This document shows, piece by piece, positions 1-7,618 of a stretch of 11,582 nucleotides of DNA; the stretch's first letter is position 1; each line of letters opens with the position of its first letter. The notes under the pieces are model-generated. The model made no database searches, was not told the origin of the DNA, and saw only the letters and a list, made by a program, of their open reading frames with translations. Source of the stretch: Armatimonadota bacterium. GTDB lineage: Bacteria; Armatimonadota; UBA5829. The stretch lies in contig JAOAGX010000042.1 of assembly GCA_026415535.1 (NCBI GenBank), positions 1-11,582 on the forward strand, in the 5' to 3' direction. Position numbers and translations under genes: made by a program.

Positions 1-19
1 AGATGTGTATAAGAGACAG
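1..19 (+). other. Nextera/Tn5 mosaic-end adapter remnant (artefact)
   Basis: The first 19 bases, AGATGTGTATAAGAGACAG, are exactly the Tn5 mosaic-end sequence used in Nextera library adapters. This is untrimmed adapter at a contig or read end and not part of the organism. The ATG at position 3 lies inside it, so any protein start called there is false. Confidence 0.96.
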
Positions 20-662
20 ATTCGGATCTAGGGCGACGGTTTTATACGAGGCTAAAGTGGGCGACATAACAGTGCCAGTCGTAACAGAATATAGAGACCG
101 CACGACGCTGGCAATCTTTTGCGGTTTCGGGCTTTCGCACGACACTGCGGAAGCAGCAGCCCGTGCGATATCGTTTGCTCTAAGCGAGTCAGCAGCGCCG
201 TCTCCGGTGGTCGGATCATGCAGCGAGGGAGTTCTCTGGAACCACAATGAACTCGGCTATTTGATCGTAGTAAATACCTCAGACCAGCCGGGCTATGCTG
301 ATATCAACGTCGGCCGATTGTCATTATGGGATTGCCTTAAACAGAAAGCGCTGCCCCGGGACCAGACACGCGTGATCTTGGAACCACATTCATTCGGGTT
401 CTATCGTATGTTTATGCGCAGATCCAAGTTTATCGACGTACTTGGCGCGAGCGCGCTGCGCAAAGTGACGGATGGCGCTGGGCGAGCCGATATTGATCTG
501 CTTGCCGGTCGCAAGACAGTGCTCGTGTTACGTAGTTCGCCCAAGGAGATCCGTGTGGACGGTAAGTATTGCACGATCACGCAGGAGATCAGAAACGGGG
601 CTTACCACGTAACGCTTCAACAGTGCCCGCCTGGAGAGCATACGATATTGCTCCGGTGGTGA
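20..662 (+). CDS. C-terminal fragment, unidentified; possibly glycoside-hydrolase-like
   Basis: This is an open frame from the end of the adapter (first clean codon at 21) to a TGA at 660-662, about 213 codons, with the 5' end missing. I do not recognise it firmly. The visible part looks like all-beta C-terminal domains. There is a strand-rich piece with VVTEYRD and LAIFCGFGLS followed by a helix (residues roughly 15-55 of the fragment). Next is a sandwich-like stretch with YLIVVNTSDQ and ILEPHSFGFYRM. The last section (VLVLRSSPKEIRVDGK to EHTILLRW) resembles the terminal strands of many large secreted glycosidases. A GH42-like or other beta-galactosidase-type protein is a guess from this pattern; no catalytic domain is present to test it. 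It converges on rpoN with a 31-base gap and no clear terminator between. Confidence 0.6.
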
Positions 663-693
663 ATCTTCGCCAGCTTTGCGGAATTAAGATCGA

Positions 694-2103
694 TTACGCC
701 GACCGCAGTTGATAAGGCAGGAGGCGGAGTTGATCGCGGTACTTGGCGACAGTGCGTCTTGCAACGACGAAGCCCTGCTCAGCGAGCCTCTTTGCGATTT
801 GGCTGTCCGAAAGAGGTTCGGGCGATACAGAAATGATGCGGCTGATCATTTCCCGCACCGGCATCGCACAGTCGAAGAACACGTCAAAGCTCACCAATTC
901 TCCCGAGGGCAATCTACAGTGTTTGTTGGCAAGTGCACGGCAGATAGTCGACTCGTGCAAGCCCAACTCTCGGGCTATGTCCTTTTGGCGTAACGGTTTG
1001 AGTCTTGTCGGTCCATGCAAAATGAACTCCCTCTGATGTTCCACCACCGCCAACGCGACCCGCGTGAGCGTCTTTTTCCGCATTTCTATTGACTCTACGA
1101 TAACCTTTGCCCGCTCGACATGTTCTTTGATGTATCGTCGGAGCTCCTCATCGGAGGACCGGCAAATGTGCTCGTAAGTTTCGTCAACCTTGACCATTTC
1201 GCTGTGGCAGTCCACCACTCGAACCAACAGTTCTTCTCCGTCTTGGATGATGAAGATATCTGGCACTACCGAGGCCGATTCTCTAGGCGAAATTCGGTGG
1301 AATGGATTCTGATAGCCCGACGCTGGATGCGGAGTCAGTTTTGTTCTGATGAAATCGTGAGCCTCTCGAACGGACTCAATAGGCAGATTTGTCTTCTTTG
1401 CAATGGACTTGAGTTTGAGCTTGGAAAGGTCATCCCAATGTTCGCTGACGATTCTCTCGGCTAATGCAACCTCGGGACCATCAAAGTTACCGGAACGAAG
1501 TTGTATCAGCAGGCATTCGCGCAGGTCACGCGCACCTATACCAGGCGGATCGAACGTTTGAACGACTGCAAGCACAGATTCGATTTCAGGAACGGATGCA
1601 GCAAAACGCTCAGCCGTCTCGTACAAGGATTCTCGAAAGTATCCGTCGTCGTCGAGTGAGTCAATCAGGTACTTTGCTATTCGAAGCCGTCTCCCAGCGA
1701 GATTCAAACGCGCCTGCTGCTCAAGGTAGTCTCGAAGATCTATCGACCCCGCAACGGTTCTGAAGGGATCGAATGTCTCGTCTTGTCCTGCTGCGGCGAA
1801 AGCCTGTTCGAGATGAACACGCTCGTGCCGAACTTCTAGATTAGGAAATTGCCCTACTTCCGGCGTTTCCGAATCGTTCTTGTGCGATGGGGCACCGCAA
1901 AGTGGACAAGTGCCTCCAGTCCGGAGAAATCCGCATACTGGACATCGCGCCTTGTCGTCTACAACCAGCGCCGGATTCTCCGCAGCTTCGGTATCCAAGA
2001 ATTGTTGCAGTTCGAGCGTGTTCATTGCCAAGATGGCGTTCGCTTGAATCTGCACTGGGATGATGCGCATCTGCTGTTTTTGTACCAATGAAAAGTCTTG
2101 CAT
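694..2103 (-). CDS. rpoN: RNA polymerase sigma-54 factor RpoN
   Basis: Alternative sigma factor that directs RNA polymerase to -24/-12 promoters, where AAA+ activators must open the complex. The protein is 469 residues, close to the usual length. Region I at 1-48 is Q/L-rich (LVQKQQM, IPVQIQANAIL, LQQFLDTEAAENP). A CPVC-N8-CPLC pattern (C54, C57, C66, C69) follows, where classical sigma-54 has a short acidic linker. The core-binding domain spans about 115-260 (LRDYLEQQ, DSLDDDGYF, FDPPGIGARDLRECL). A helix-turn-helix lies at 371-400 (KDIARELGLHESTICRALANK), and the RpoN box ARRTVAKYR at 448-456 is perfect. The ATG at 2103 is chosen because region I begins at once. The stop is TAA. The gene is divergent from fliM across 189 bases; a weak GATAAT lies upstream, but I do not call a promoter. 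Confidence 0.97.
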   Translation of the reverse strand: MQDFSLVQKQQMRIIPVQIQANAILAMNTLELQQFLDTEAAENPALVVDDKARCPVCGFLRTGGTCPLCGAPSHKNDSETPEVGQFPNLEVRHERVHLEQAFAAAGQDETFDPFRTVAGSIDLRDYLEQQARLNLAGRRLRIAKYLIDSLDDDGYFRESLYETAERFAASVPEIESVLAVVQTFDPPGIGARDLRECLLIQLRSGNFDGPEVALAERIVSEHWDDLSKLKLKSIAKKTNLPIESVREAHDFIRTKLTPHPASGYQNPFHRISPRESASVVPDIFIIQDGEELLVRVVDCHSEMVKVDETYEHICRSSDEELRRYIKEHVERAKVIVESIEMRKKTLTRVALAVVEHQREFILHGPTRLKPLRQKDIARELGLHESTICRALANKHCRLPSGELVSFDVFFDCAMPVREMISRIISVSPEPLSDSQIAKRLAEQGFVVARRTVAKYRDQLRLLPYQLRSA

Positions 2104-2292
2104 CGTAGCTATCCACCGGCCTCATTATCGGAAGCGTGCGGCCTGTTTCTCAGGCTGAGCGTGGTGAAGATGCAGCGTTCAGCATAATTCGGCCGAGGCA
2201 AGAAAAGCGAAGAGTCTGTGCAAAGAAAACCAAATATGATATCTGGAGAGCCGCGCGTGTTGCGCCACAATACTTATTAGGTAGACAACGGC

Positions 2293-3282
2293 ATGTCGGA
2301 CATACTCAGTCAGGAAGAGATAGACGCTTTAATTGAGTCATACAAGGCGACAGGCGGTGCTGAAGAGACTGGAAGTGCCTCAGGCCGGCAAATCCGCCTG
2401 TACGATTTTAGCAGGCCCGACAAGTTTTGTAAGGAGCACTTGCGTGCCCTCGAGCTAATCCACGGCAAGCATGGCACTGTGCTGGCTGTGGAGCTTGCCG
2501 CAATGCTCCATCAAGACGTCCAGATAAGCCTGCTTGCCCTCGATCAGCTCACATACCGCGAATACTGCGAGTCACTTCCGACTCCGACTTTGTTCGCGCA
2601 GGTCAGTCTCGATCCTCTAGCTTCCGTTGCCGTCTTTGAGTTCAATCCGTCTCTTGTTGCGGCGTGTGTGGATCTGCTCGCCGGTGCACCAAGCGTTTCT
2701 CCTGTCGCTTCTTCCACGATCACCGAGGTTGATAAGGCTGTTATGCGTAGGGTGGTGGAGGCTTCGCTACGCAAATATGCTGAGTCCTGGTCCACTTGTA
2801 TGATGTTCAAACCGAACATCGTCGCCTTGTTAACGGAGTGCACCACTCACCAAGTACTCCTGCCGTCCGAAGGCGTGTTGGTGTGTGCTTACGAAGTCAC
2901 GATAGCGGAACACGTGAGCATGATGAGCATTTGCATTCCCTCCGTTGCTATCGAAGCTATTCTCCCAGTTTTGGCTCAGGGAAAATCTGTAAGCTCGCCG
3001 GTTCAGTCCAACAACCCCCAAAGCGAGATCCTACGTCGCGCGTTTGAGGACGTCGAGATGGAATGTCGAGCCGTTCTCGGGCGAACAGAGCTCAGTCTGA
3101 ACGACGTGGCCAACTTGGAGGTGGGAGATCTTATTCGACTACCAACTAAGGTCAGCGGTCTTGCGGAGCTCTATGTGGGAGATGTCGCCACTTTTGCGGG
3201 TGTCCTTGGTAGGTCCGGAAGGAACCTGGCAGTGAAAATTTCGAAGGTCTTGAAGGATTGGAGCGACGCGAAGCCGCAATAA
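2293..3282 (+). CDS. fliM: Flagellar motor switch protein FliM
   Basis: C-ring component of the flagellar switch; it binds phospho-CheY, FliG and FliN and sets rotation direction at the cytoplasmic face of the motor. Length 329 residues, typical for FliM. The N-terminal CheY-binding peptide is clear (ILSQEEIDALIES, residues 4-16). The middle CheC-like domain spans about 45-228, with YREYCESLPTPT, VFEFNPSLV and TEVDKAVMRRVVEASLRKYAESW. The C-terminal SpoA domain spans about 250-325 (LNDVANLEVGDLIRLPTKVSG, LYVGDVATFAGVLG). The usual GGxG loop of the middle domain reads LAGAPS (129-134), which is a departure. The ATG is preceded by AGGT at 2279-2282, a weak ribosome site. FliY would be longer and carry CheC phosphatase motifs, which I do not see. 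No other flagellar gene is visible here. Confidence 0.9.
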   Translation: MSDILSQEEIDALIESYKATGGAEETGSASGRQIRLYDFSRPDKFCKEHLRALELIHGKHGTVLAVELAAMLHQDVQISLLALDQLTYREYCESLPTPTLFAQVSLDPLASVAVFEFNPSLVAACVDLLAGAPSVSPVASSTITEVDKAVMRRVVEASLRKYAESWSTCMMFKPNIVALLTECTTHQVLLPSEGVLVCAYEVTIAEHVSMMSICIPSVAIEAILPVLAQGKSVSSPVQSNNPQSEILRRAFEDVEMECRAVLGRTELSLNDVANLEVGDLIRLPTKVSGLAELYVGDVATFAGVLGRSGRNLAVKISKVLKDWSDAKPQ

Positions 3283-3308
3283 GATGTCGAATAACTGTTC
3301 CCCCCGAC

Positions 3309-4754
3309 CTACTTCTCCAGTTTGAACTCGCGTATCTTGTTTCTAAGCGTTTTCCGGTCGATGCCAAGCAACTGTGCGGCTGCAGACTGGTTCCAATTTG
3401 TGTGATGCAAAACTCGTCGAATGTGAAAAAGTTCTACGTCGCGTAGTGAAGCCGTGACCGGCAAGTCGCTCAATTGCTCAGGTTCCCGTGTTTCAGGTTT
3501 GGTAATTTGCTCGGTTGGCGTAATAGTCACGGTTGCCAAAGTTTTGCTGTGTCCGGTATCTTGATACTTCGACGTATCGGATGGTGAGCTCAACATTAGG
3601 TGCTCTGGCCGAATCGTGTCTCCGTTGCACAAAATAACGGCCCGCTCTACCGCGTTTTGCAGCTCTCGGATGTTGCCTGGCCAGGGGTGCGCTCTCATTT
3701 GGGCAAGAGCCTCGTCTGAAAACTGCTTGACTGGCTTGCCCATCTCGTCGGCGTAGACTTTTAAAAAGTGCCGGGCGAACGTTTCTATGTCATCTCAAGG
3801 ATCACGAATCGGCGGCAGTTTGATGGTTACGACATTCAGCCGGTAGTAGAGGTCTTCGCGAAACCTCTTTTCGCGTAGGGCCTGATCCAGGTCGCAATTC
3901 GTGGCCGCGATTACTCTCACGTCTACTGTTATAGTCTCGCTCCCCCCGACACGCTCGAACTGCTTTTCCTGCAAAACTCGAAGCAGCTTGGCCTGGACAG
4001 CCGGAGTCATCTCTCCGATCTCGTCAAGCAAAATGGTGCCCCGGTGCGCGGCTTCGAACCTGCCTATGCGGCGTGTGACGGCGTGTGTGAAGGCACCTTT
4101 TTCGTGTCCGAAAAGCTCCGATTCGAGCAAGCTCTCGGGAAGAGCGGCACAGTTTACCTTGACGAATGGTCCGTCAGCACGATCGCTCTGATAGTGAATT
4201 GTTCGGGCTAGGTATTCTTTACCGGTGCCAGTTTCGCCGAGTAACAAGACGGTTACGTTCGTGCGAGCCACCTGGGCGGCCATAACGTATGCTCGCTGAA
4301 CCTCCGGGTTTGAGCCGATTATGTTGTCAAAACCGTACCTGTTCTTGAGTTCATTTCTTAGGAAGCGGTTTTCATCGATGATGCGGCGCTGTTCGAGCGC
4401 TCGTTCAGCAAGTAGAAGGAGTTCGTCGAGTTCGAAGGGCTTGGTTACATAGTCATAAGCGCCTAGCCTTAGAGCTTCGACGGCGGTTTGCGCGCTTCCA
4501 TAAGCTGTAATAATTATCACAGGCAGGCTTGTTCGCTGTTCCTTGAGCCGTCGCAAAACTTCAAGCCCGCTCATCTTCGGCAGGCTCATGTCTAGTATCA
4601 CAAGGTGAAAATCGCGCTCGGCAGCGGTGCGCAGCCCGGTAGGGCCGTCGGCTTCAGCAACCGCCTCATAACCGGCGTCGGAAAATGCTCGCCGAAGCAT
4701 ATCTCGCATTCCAGATTCGTCATCAATTATCAGGACAGGCCTTTCATTTGTCAT
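3309..4754 (-). pseudogene. NtrC-family sigma-54 response regulator, interrupted by in-frame TGA
   Basis: The frame encodes a complete NtrC-type activator apart from one TGA at 3795-3797 (codon 320 of 481). The receiver domain (1-120) has the acidic pair D11/D12, phosphoacceptor D55 (VILDMSLP), T83 and K105. The AAA+ domain has Walker A GETGTGKE (173-180), a GAFTHA loop (220-225, normally GAFTGA), Walker B ILLDEIGE (241-248), sensor I ATN and the arginine-finger run FREDLYYRLNV. The TGA falls between LPPIRDP and DDIETFARHFLKVY, where relatives usually have an Arg, Lys or Glu. Downstream in the same frame are the sensor-II helix (HPWPGNIRELQNAVERAVIL) and a Fis-type HTH (NQSAAAQLLGIDRKTLRNKI). 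The ATG at 4754 is chosen because LIIDDE follows directly; an ATG at 4793 overlaps the kinase gene. It follows the kinase by 13 bases. A nonsense mutation or an assembly error are both possible. The final stop is TAG. Confidence 0.87.
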
Positions 4755-4767
4755 TTGGCTCTCGCCC

Positions 4768-5868
4768 TCAACTCTCGACTTTCCTATCCACAATGTCCAG
4801 CAATGGCAGCTTCAAAGTGACCGTTGTTCCTATTCCCTCTTCCGAATCGACGACAACCTCTCCTTGGTGTCTTATTGCAATTGCGGCTACCATACTCATT
4901 CCCAATCCCGTGCCCTCGGCTCCCCTAGTGGTGAAAAATGGGTCGAAGACCCGCTGTTTGGTTTCCTCGTTCATTCCGACGCCGTTGTCGGTTACCCTAA
5001 GCAAGGCACGACCCGATTCCAGCGAGGTCGAGATCTCGATAAGTCCGTTTCCCGAGACTGCTTGAACAGCGTTCAACAGTATGTTCGATAGCGCCTCTCT
5101 CAACTCGGCGGGATCACCTTCTACGATGCATCCGTTTGCCAGATTGGTCTCTACCTTTACAAGTTGATTTCTTTCACTCCAGGTCGGAACCGTCGTCGAG
5201 ATGACCTCCTCCACAATCGTACTTAGATCAACCGGTCCATACCTAGATCGATCGACTGGCTTGCCTATTTCCTTTAGTCGACGAACCGTCTCCGCTGCGT
5301 CCCTTGCCGCTAACTCGATGCTTTCGATGCATTGAGTCAGCTCAGCTTCTTGAGGCATCTTCCGCTTGGCAAGCTGTGCGTTTCCCAGGACAATACCAAG
5401 GGCGTTGTTTATATCATGCGCAATTCCTGCCGCCATCTCACCCAGTGCTCTAAGCCGTTCGGATTGGACTAGTCGATCCTGAGCCTCTCGAAGCCGTCTG
5501 TTGAGTTCGGCGAGCTCACGGTTACGATCGAGTATCTCAGTTTCTAGGCGGCGCCTCGCGGTTATGTCGCTGTAGATTTCGACTCTACACGCGGGAGAGC
5601 CATCGGCTGCAAAGACTGGTCCGGAGTAGCGGTGAATAACCCTTTCGGACTGAGCGTCGGTATGCAGAACCTCCTCGATCACTTCGTCTGGTCTGACGGG
5701 TCGCCGCATGATTAGGTCAGGGAGAGGCGAGCCAACCAGGTCTTCGAGTGCGACACCCAGCACCTCGGCTGCGCGGCGGTTAGCGCAGGTAACATTCAGG
5801 TTGTTATCGAGCAACAAGACCCCGCGCTCTGGGGAATCAACGTGCTCCAAGGCAGCCAATCCTAGCAT
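4768..5868 (-). CDS. Soluble PAS-domain sensor histidine kinase (NtrB/FlgS/AtoS type)
   Basis: Autophosphorylating kinase that should donate phosphate to the adjacent sigma-54 response regulator. From the ATG at 5868 it is 366 residues. A PAS domain spans about 10-105 (GVLLLDNNLNVTCANRRAAEVLG to VEIYSDITARRR). A short charged coiled coil (105-140) follows. The H box has H151 (GEMAAGIAHDINNALG). The ATPase domain shows the N box (LREALSNILLNAVQAV, 256-271), G1 (DNGVGM, 294-299), F (FDPFFTT, 308-314) and G2 (GTGLGMSM, 319-326). No transmembrane segment is visible, so a cytosolic sensor is likely. An ATG at 5964 keeps the frame open, but a strong -10 sequence sits at 5897-5902, inside that extension. 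A GGGAGGA at 5869-5875 is one base too close for ideal use of 5868 and would suit a TTG at 5859 better, so the exact start is unsettled. The stop is TGA. Confidence 0.92.
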   Translation of the reverse strand: MLGLAALEHVDSPERGVLLLDNNLNVTCANRRAAEVLGVALEDLVGSPLPDLIMRRPVRPDEVIEEVLHTDAQSERVIHRYSGPVFAADGSPACRVEIYSDITARRRLETEILDRNRELAELNRRLREAQDRLVQSERLRALGEMAAGIAHDINNALGIVLGNAQLAKRKMPQEAELTQCIESIELAARDAAETVRRLKEIGKPVDRSRYGPVDLSTIVEEVISTTVPTWSERNQLVKVETNLANGCIVEGDPAELREALSNILLNAVQAVSGNGLIEISTSLESGRALLRVTDNGVGMNEETKQRVFDPFFTTRGAEGTGLGMSMVAAIAIRHQGEVVVDSEEGIGTTVTLKLPLLDIVDRKVES

Positions 5869-5896
5869 TCCTCCCGAATAAACACAAGCAGTAAGC

Positions 5897-5905
5897 ATTA
5901 TAGCA
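5897..5905 (-). promoter_or_regulatory. Extended -10 promoter of the histidine kinase operon
   Basis: On the minus strand this reads TGCTATAAT, a perfect extended -10 (TGn plus TATAAT). No good -35 lies 16-18 bases upstream, as is common for extended -10 promoters. Transcription would start near 5890, giving a leader of about 22 bases to the ATG at 5868 or 31 to the TTG at 5859. The surrounding 13-mer ACCGTGCTATAAT (5897-5909) recurs exactly in front of smpB. Confidence 0.6.
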
Positions 5906-5993
5906 CGGTTCGAACTTGCGGCTTTACTCAGAAGTCTCGTCGCAAACAGAGTCCGCTTCGGCACGCGGAGCGGGCTCTAGGAATTTTTTATCT

Positions 5994-6015
5994 GCAAGAC
6001 CGGACTCTTGCTTTT
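5994..6015 (+). terminator. Weak terminator-like hairpin
   Basis: GCAAGA pairs with TCTTGC across a six-base loop (CCGGAC) and is followed by TTTT on the plus strand. The other strand has an A-rich rather than T-rich flank on the relevant side. No plus-strand gene ends just upstream, so its purpose is unclear; it may be chance structure in the gap between the kinase and the glycosylase gene. Confidence 0.25.
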
Positions 6016-6060
6016 GAGCATCCGCAGGATTCTTTTCCTCATAGAACGAATGCGAAAAGC

Positions 6061-7017
6061 GTGAAAGAACTCGATCTTCAAGGACAGCCTCTCAATCTCG
6101 ATCTAACACTCGCGTGCGGACAGTCATTCAGGTGGCGCAAACACGAGGATGGTGTGTGGCGGGGTGTAGTTCGTGATAAGCTTGTCGAGCTTAGTGTAGA
6201 AAACAACACTCTGCTGTGGAGCACGCACCCTGAGGAGGACGAAGAGCTTGTACGCGATTACTTGCGGCTTGGGGACGGTGTCAACTACATCTACTCTCAA
6301 CTTGCCTGTGCCGATCCGTACATTGCAGGTTTGATTGATAGGTTCCGAGGATTGAGGCTGCTGCGGCAGGATCCTACGGAGACACTGTTTTCATTTGTTT
6401 GCTCAACCGTTAACAGCATTCCACGCATATCCGCTGCCGTTGAAGCGTTGTCGAGGTTTTATGGTGAGTTGGTATGCGTGCTCACTCATCACCCTAAATC
6501 CACCATTCGTAGGGATGGAGACAAGATGGACTTTCCTTTTCGCGAAGAAAGTGTTGCGAAAGGTGGAATTTGCTATTACGCGTCACCCACGATCTTCCGT
6601 CTTGCGCAGGCTGATTCCGTTGCTCTAGCAAAGACCGGGTGTCTGGAGTTCCGTGGCTTCAATTTGAAAAGCGTCGCTGAGCAACTCATCGAAAAGGGCG
6701 AGAACTGGCTAACTTCATTGCGCGATTTGTGTTACGAGCAAGCGAGGGACGAACTGCTTACGATCAAGGGAATCGGACGAAAGATCGCGGACTGCGTGTG
6801 CCTGTTTTCTTTGGACAAGGACGAGGCGGTTCCTGTGGATACGCATGTGCTCAGAATCGCTCTGCGGCTGTGGCTCCCGCAAATGGCGGGTAAGTCACTA
6901 ACTGATACGCTCTATCGTCGTATTGCAGAGGAGTTTCGAGCGCGCTACGGCCGTCTGGCCGGCTGGGCCCAGCAGTTTCTCTATTACGAGGATTTGCTGC
7001 GCGGTCGTACAACATAA
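6061..7017 (+). CDS. ogg: 8-oxoguanine DNA glycosylase/AP lyase, OGG1 family
   Basis: Bifunctional base-excision repair enzyme that removes 8-oxoguanine from DNA and nicks the abasic site. It has 318 residues. The likeness to eukaryotic OGG1 is strong: LACGQSFRW (18-25), RLLRQDPTETLFSFVCS (99-115), the helix-hairpin-helix with IKGIGRKIADC (235-245), AVPVDTH (256-262) and AGWAQQFLYYEDLLR near the end. The Schiff-base lysine is K241 and the catalytic aspartate D260, with the same 19-residue spacing as human K249/D268. About 25 extra residues lie around 142-175 compared with human OGG1. Residues that read the opposite cytosine differ in part (see findings). The GTG start at 6061 has only a weak purine-rich site; the nearby ATG at 6050 is out of frame and closes at once. 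It is divergent from the kinase gene and stands alone as a transcription unit. The stop is TAA. Confidence 0.92.
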   Translation: MKELDLQGQPLNLDLTLACGQSFRWRKHEDGVWRGVVRDKLVELSVENNTLLWSTHPEEDEELVRDYLRLGDGVNYIYSQLACADPYIAGLIDRFRGLRLLRQDPTETLFSFVCSTVNSIPRISAAVEALSRFYGELVCVLTHHPKSTIRRDGDKMDFPFREESVAKGGICYYASPTIFRLAQADSVALAKTGCLEFRGFNLKSVAEQLIEKGENWLTSLRDLCYEQARDELLTIKGIGRKIADCVCLFSLDKDEAVPVDTHVLRIALRLWLPQMAGKSLTDTLYRRIAEEFRARYGRLAGWAQQFLYYEDLLRGRTT

Positions 7018-7160
7018 CAAGCTCTGGGAACGGTGTTGGATCGCTACGCGGAAGGGTTATTCGTCGCGCTTGTAGTGTCGGCTGCTGGTCAATGTGGTTC
7101 TGAGCTGAGCGAAGAATATCTGGTGCTGAACAGTTAGCTTGATGTGACTGGGGCTTACCA

Positions 7161-7505
7161 TTATGGCAGCTTATGGCTGGCGATTGTGCAGGTTGGTTTC
7201 TGGCCGACAGGTTTTGGGTCGTATTCTCCGCCCGAAGGACAAGTCGGCTCCTCTTTGACAAACTCCGGAACTAGATCGGCCATCGTCACGGGTTCGCCGG
7301 TTGTCTTCTTGTTCTCCATAGCGAAGTGCTCCTTGGCCGTTGATACCTGCCTAAGGTTGCTTAGACATGTCTGCGTTCGGGCGGACTCGCGCGCCTTCAT
7401 CCAATTTGGCCAAGCGATGCCAAGGATGGCCACGATGATGAGTATCACGATCATTATTTCAAGCAACGTGAAACCCTTTCGCCGTCGCTGACCATCAATG
7501 CACAT
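7161..7505 (-). CDS. Type IV pilin-like / type II secretion pseudopilin (N-methylation class)
   Basis: Small secreted fibre subunit, 114 residues from the ATG at 7505. The class III signal is textbook: RRRKG then FTLLE, with prepilin peptidase cleavage expected between G11 and F12 and the key Glu at +5 (E16). A hydrophobic helix follows (MIVILIIVAILGIAW). After it comes KARESARTQTCLSNLRQVSTAKEHFAMENKK, a pattern seen in large families of paralogous pseudopilins. The short globular part ends in a PTCPSGG to PTCTI segment, so C89 and C106 could form the usual C-terminal disulfide loop. An open frame continues upstream to 7676, but that part has no pilin character and overlaps rhaI, so the ATG just before the signal is preferred; an AGGAA lies about ten bases ahead of it. 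It is last of three co-directional genes, 113 bases after the isomerase. The stop is TAA. Confidence 0.88.
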   Translation of the reverse strand: MCIDGQRRRKGFTLLEIMIVILIIVAILGIAWPNWMKARESARTQTCLSNLRQVSTAKEHFAMENKKTTGEPVTMADLVPEFVKEEPTCPSGGEYDPKPVGQKPTCTIASHKLP

Positions 7506-7618
7506 CGAGCAATTTCCTGGCTTGAAGTGCGGCGTACGCGCCAATGTGGACCACTTACAGCGTGTCCGTTTCACATTAGCCTTGTTCCACAAATATTCAA
7601 AGTTTTCAAAGTGAAAAA

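Noticed and set aside
3..20. ATG start at position 3 for the first gene
   Set aside because: It lies in the Nextera adapter; the gene is truncated on the left.
2104..2292. Sigma-54 (-24/-12) promoter for fliM
   Set aside because: A GTGTTGC element is present, but no GG lies at the required spacing upstream, so the site does not fit.
3795..3797. Selenocysteine or recoded TGA in the response regulator
   Set aside because: Relatives have an ordinary charged residue here, no selenoprotein of this type is known to me, I saw no clear SECIS hairpin, and other genes in the window use TGA as stop.
4755..4793. Earlier ATG (4793) for the response regulator
   Set aside because: It would add 13 residues not seen in receiver domains and overlap the kinase gene; the ATG at 4754 is followed at once by the receiver fold.
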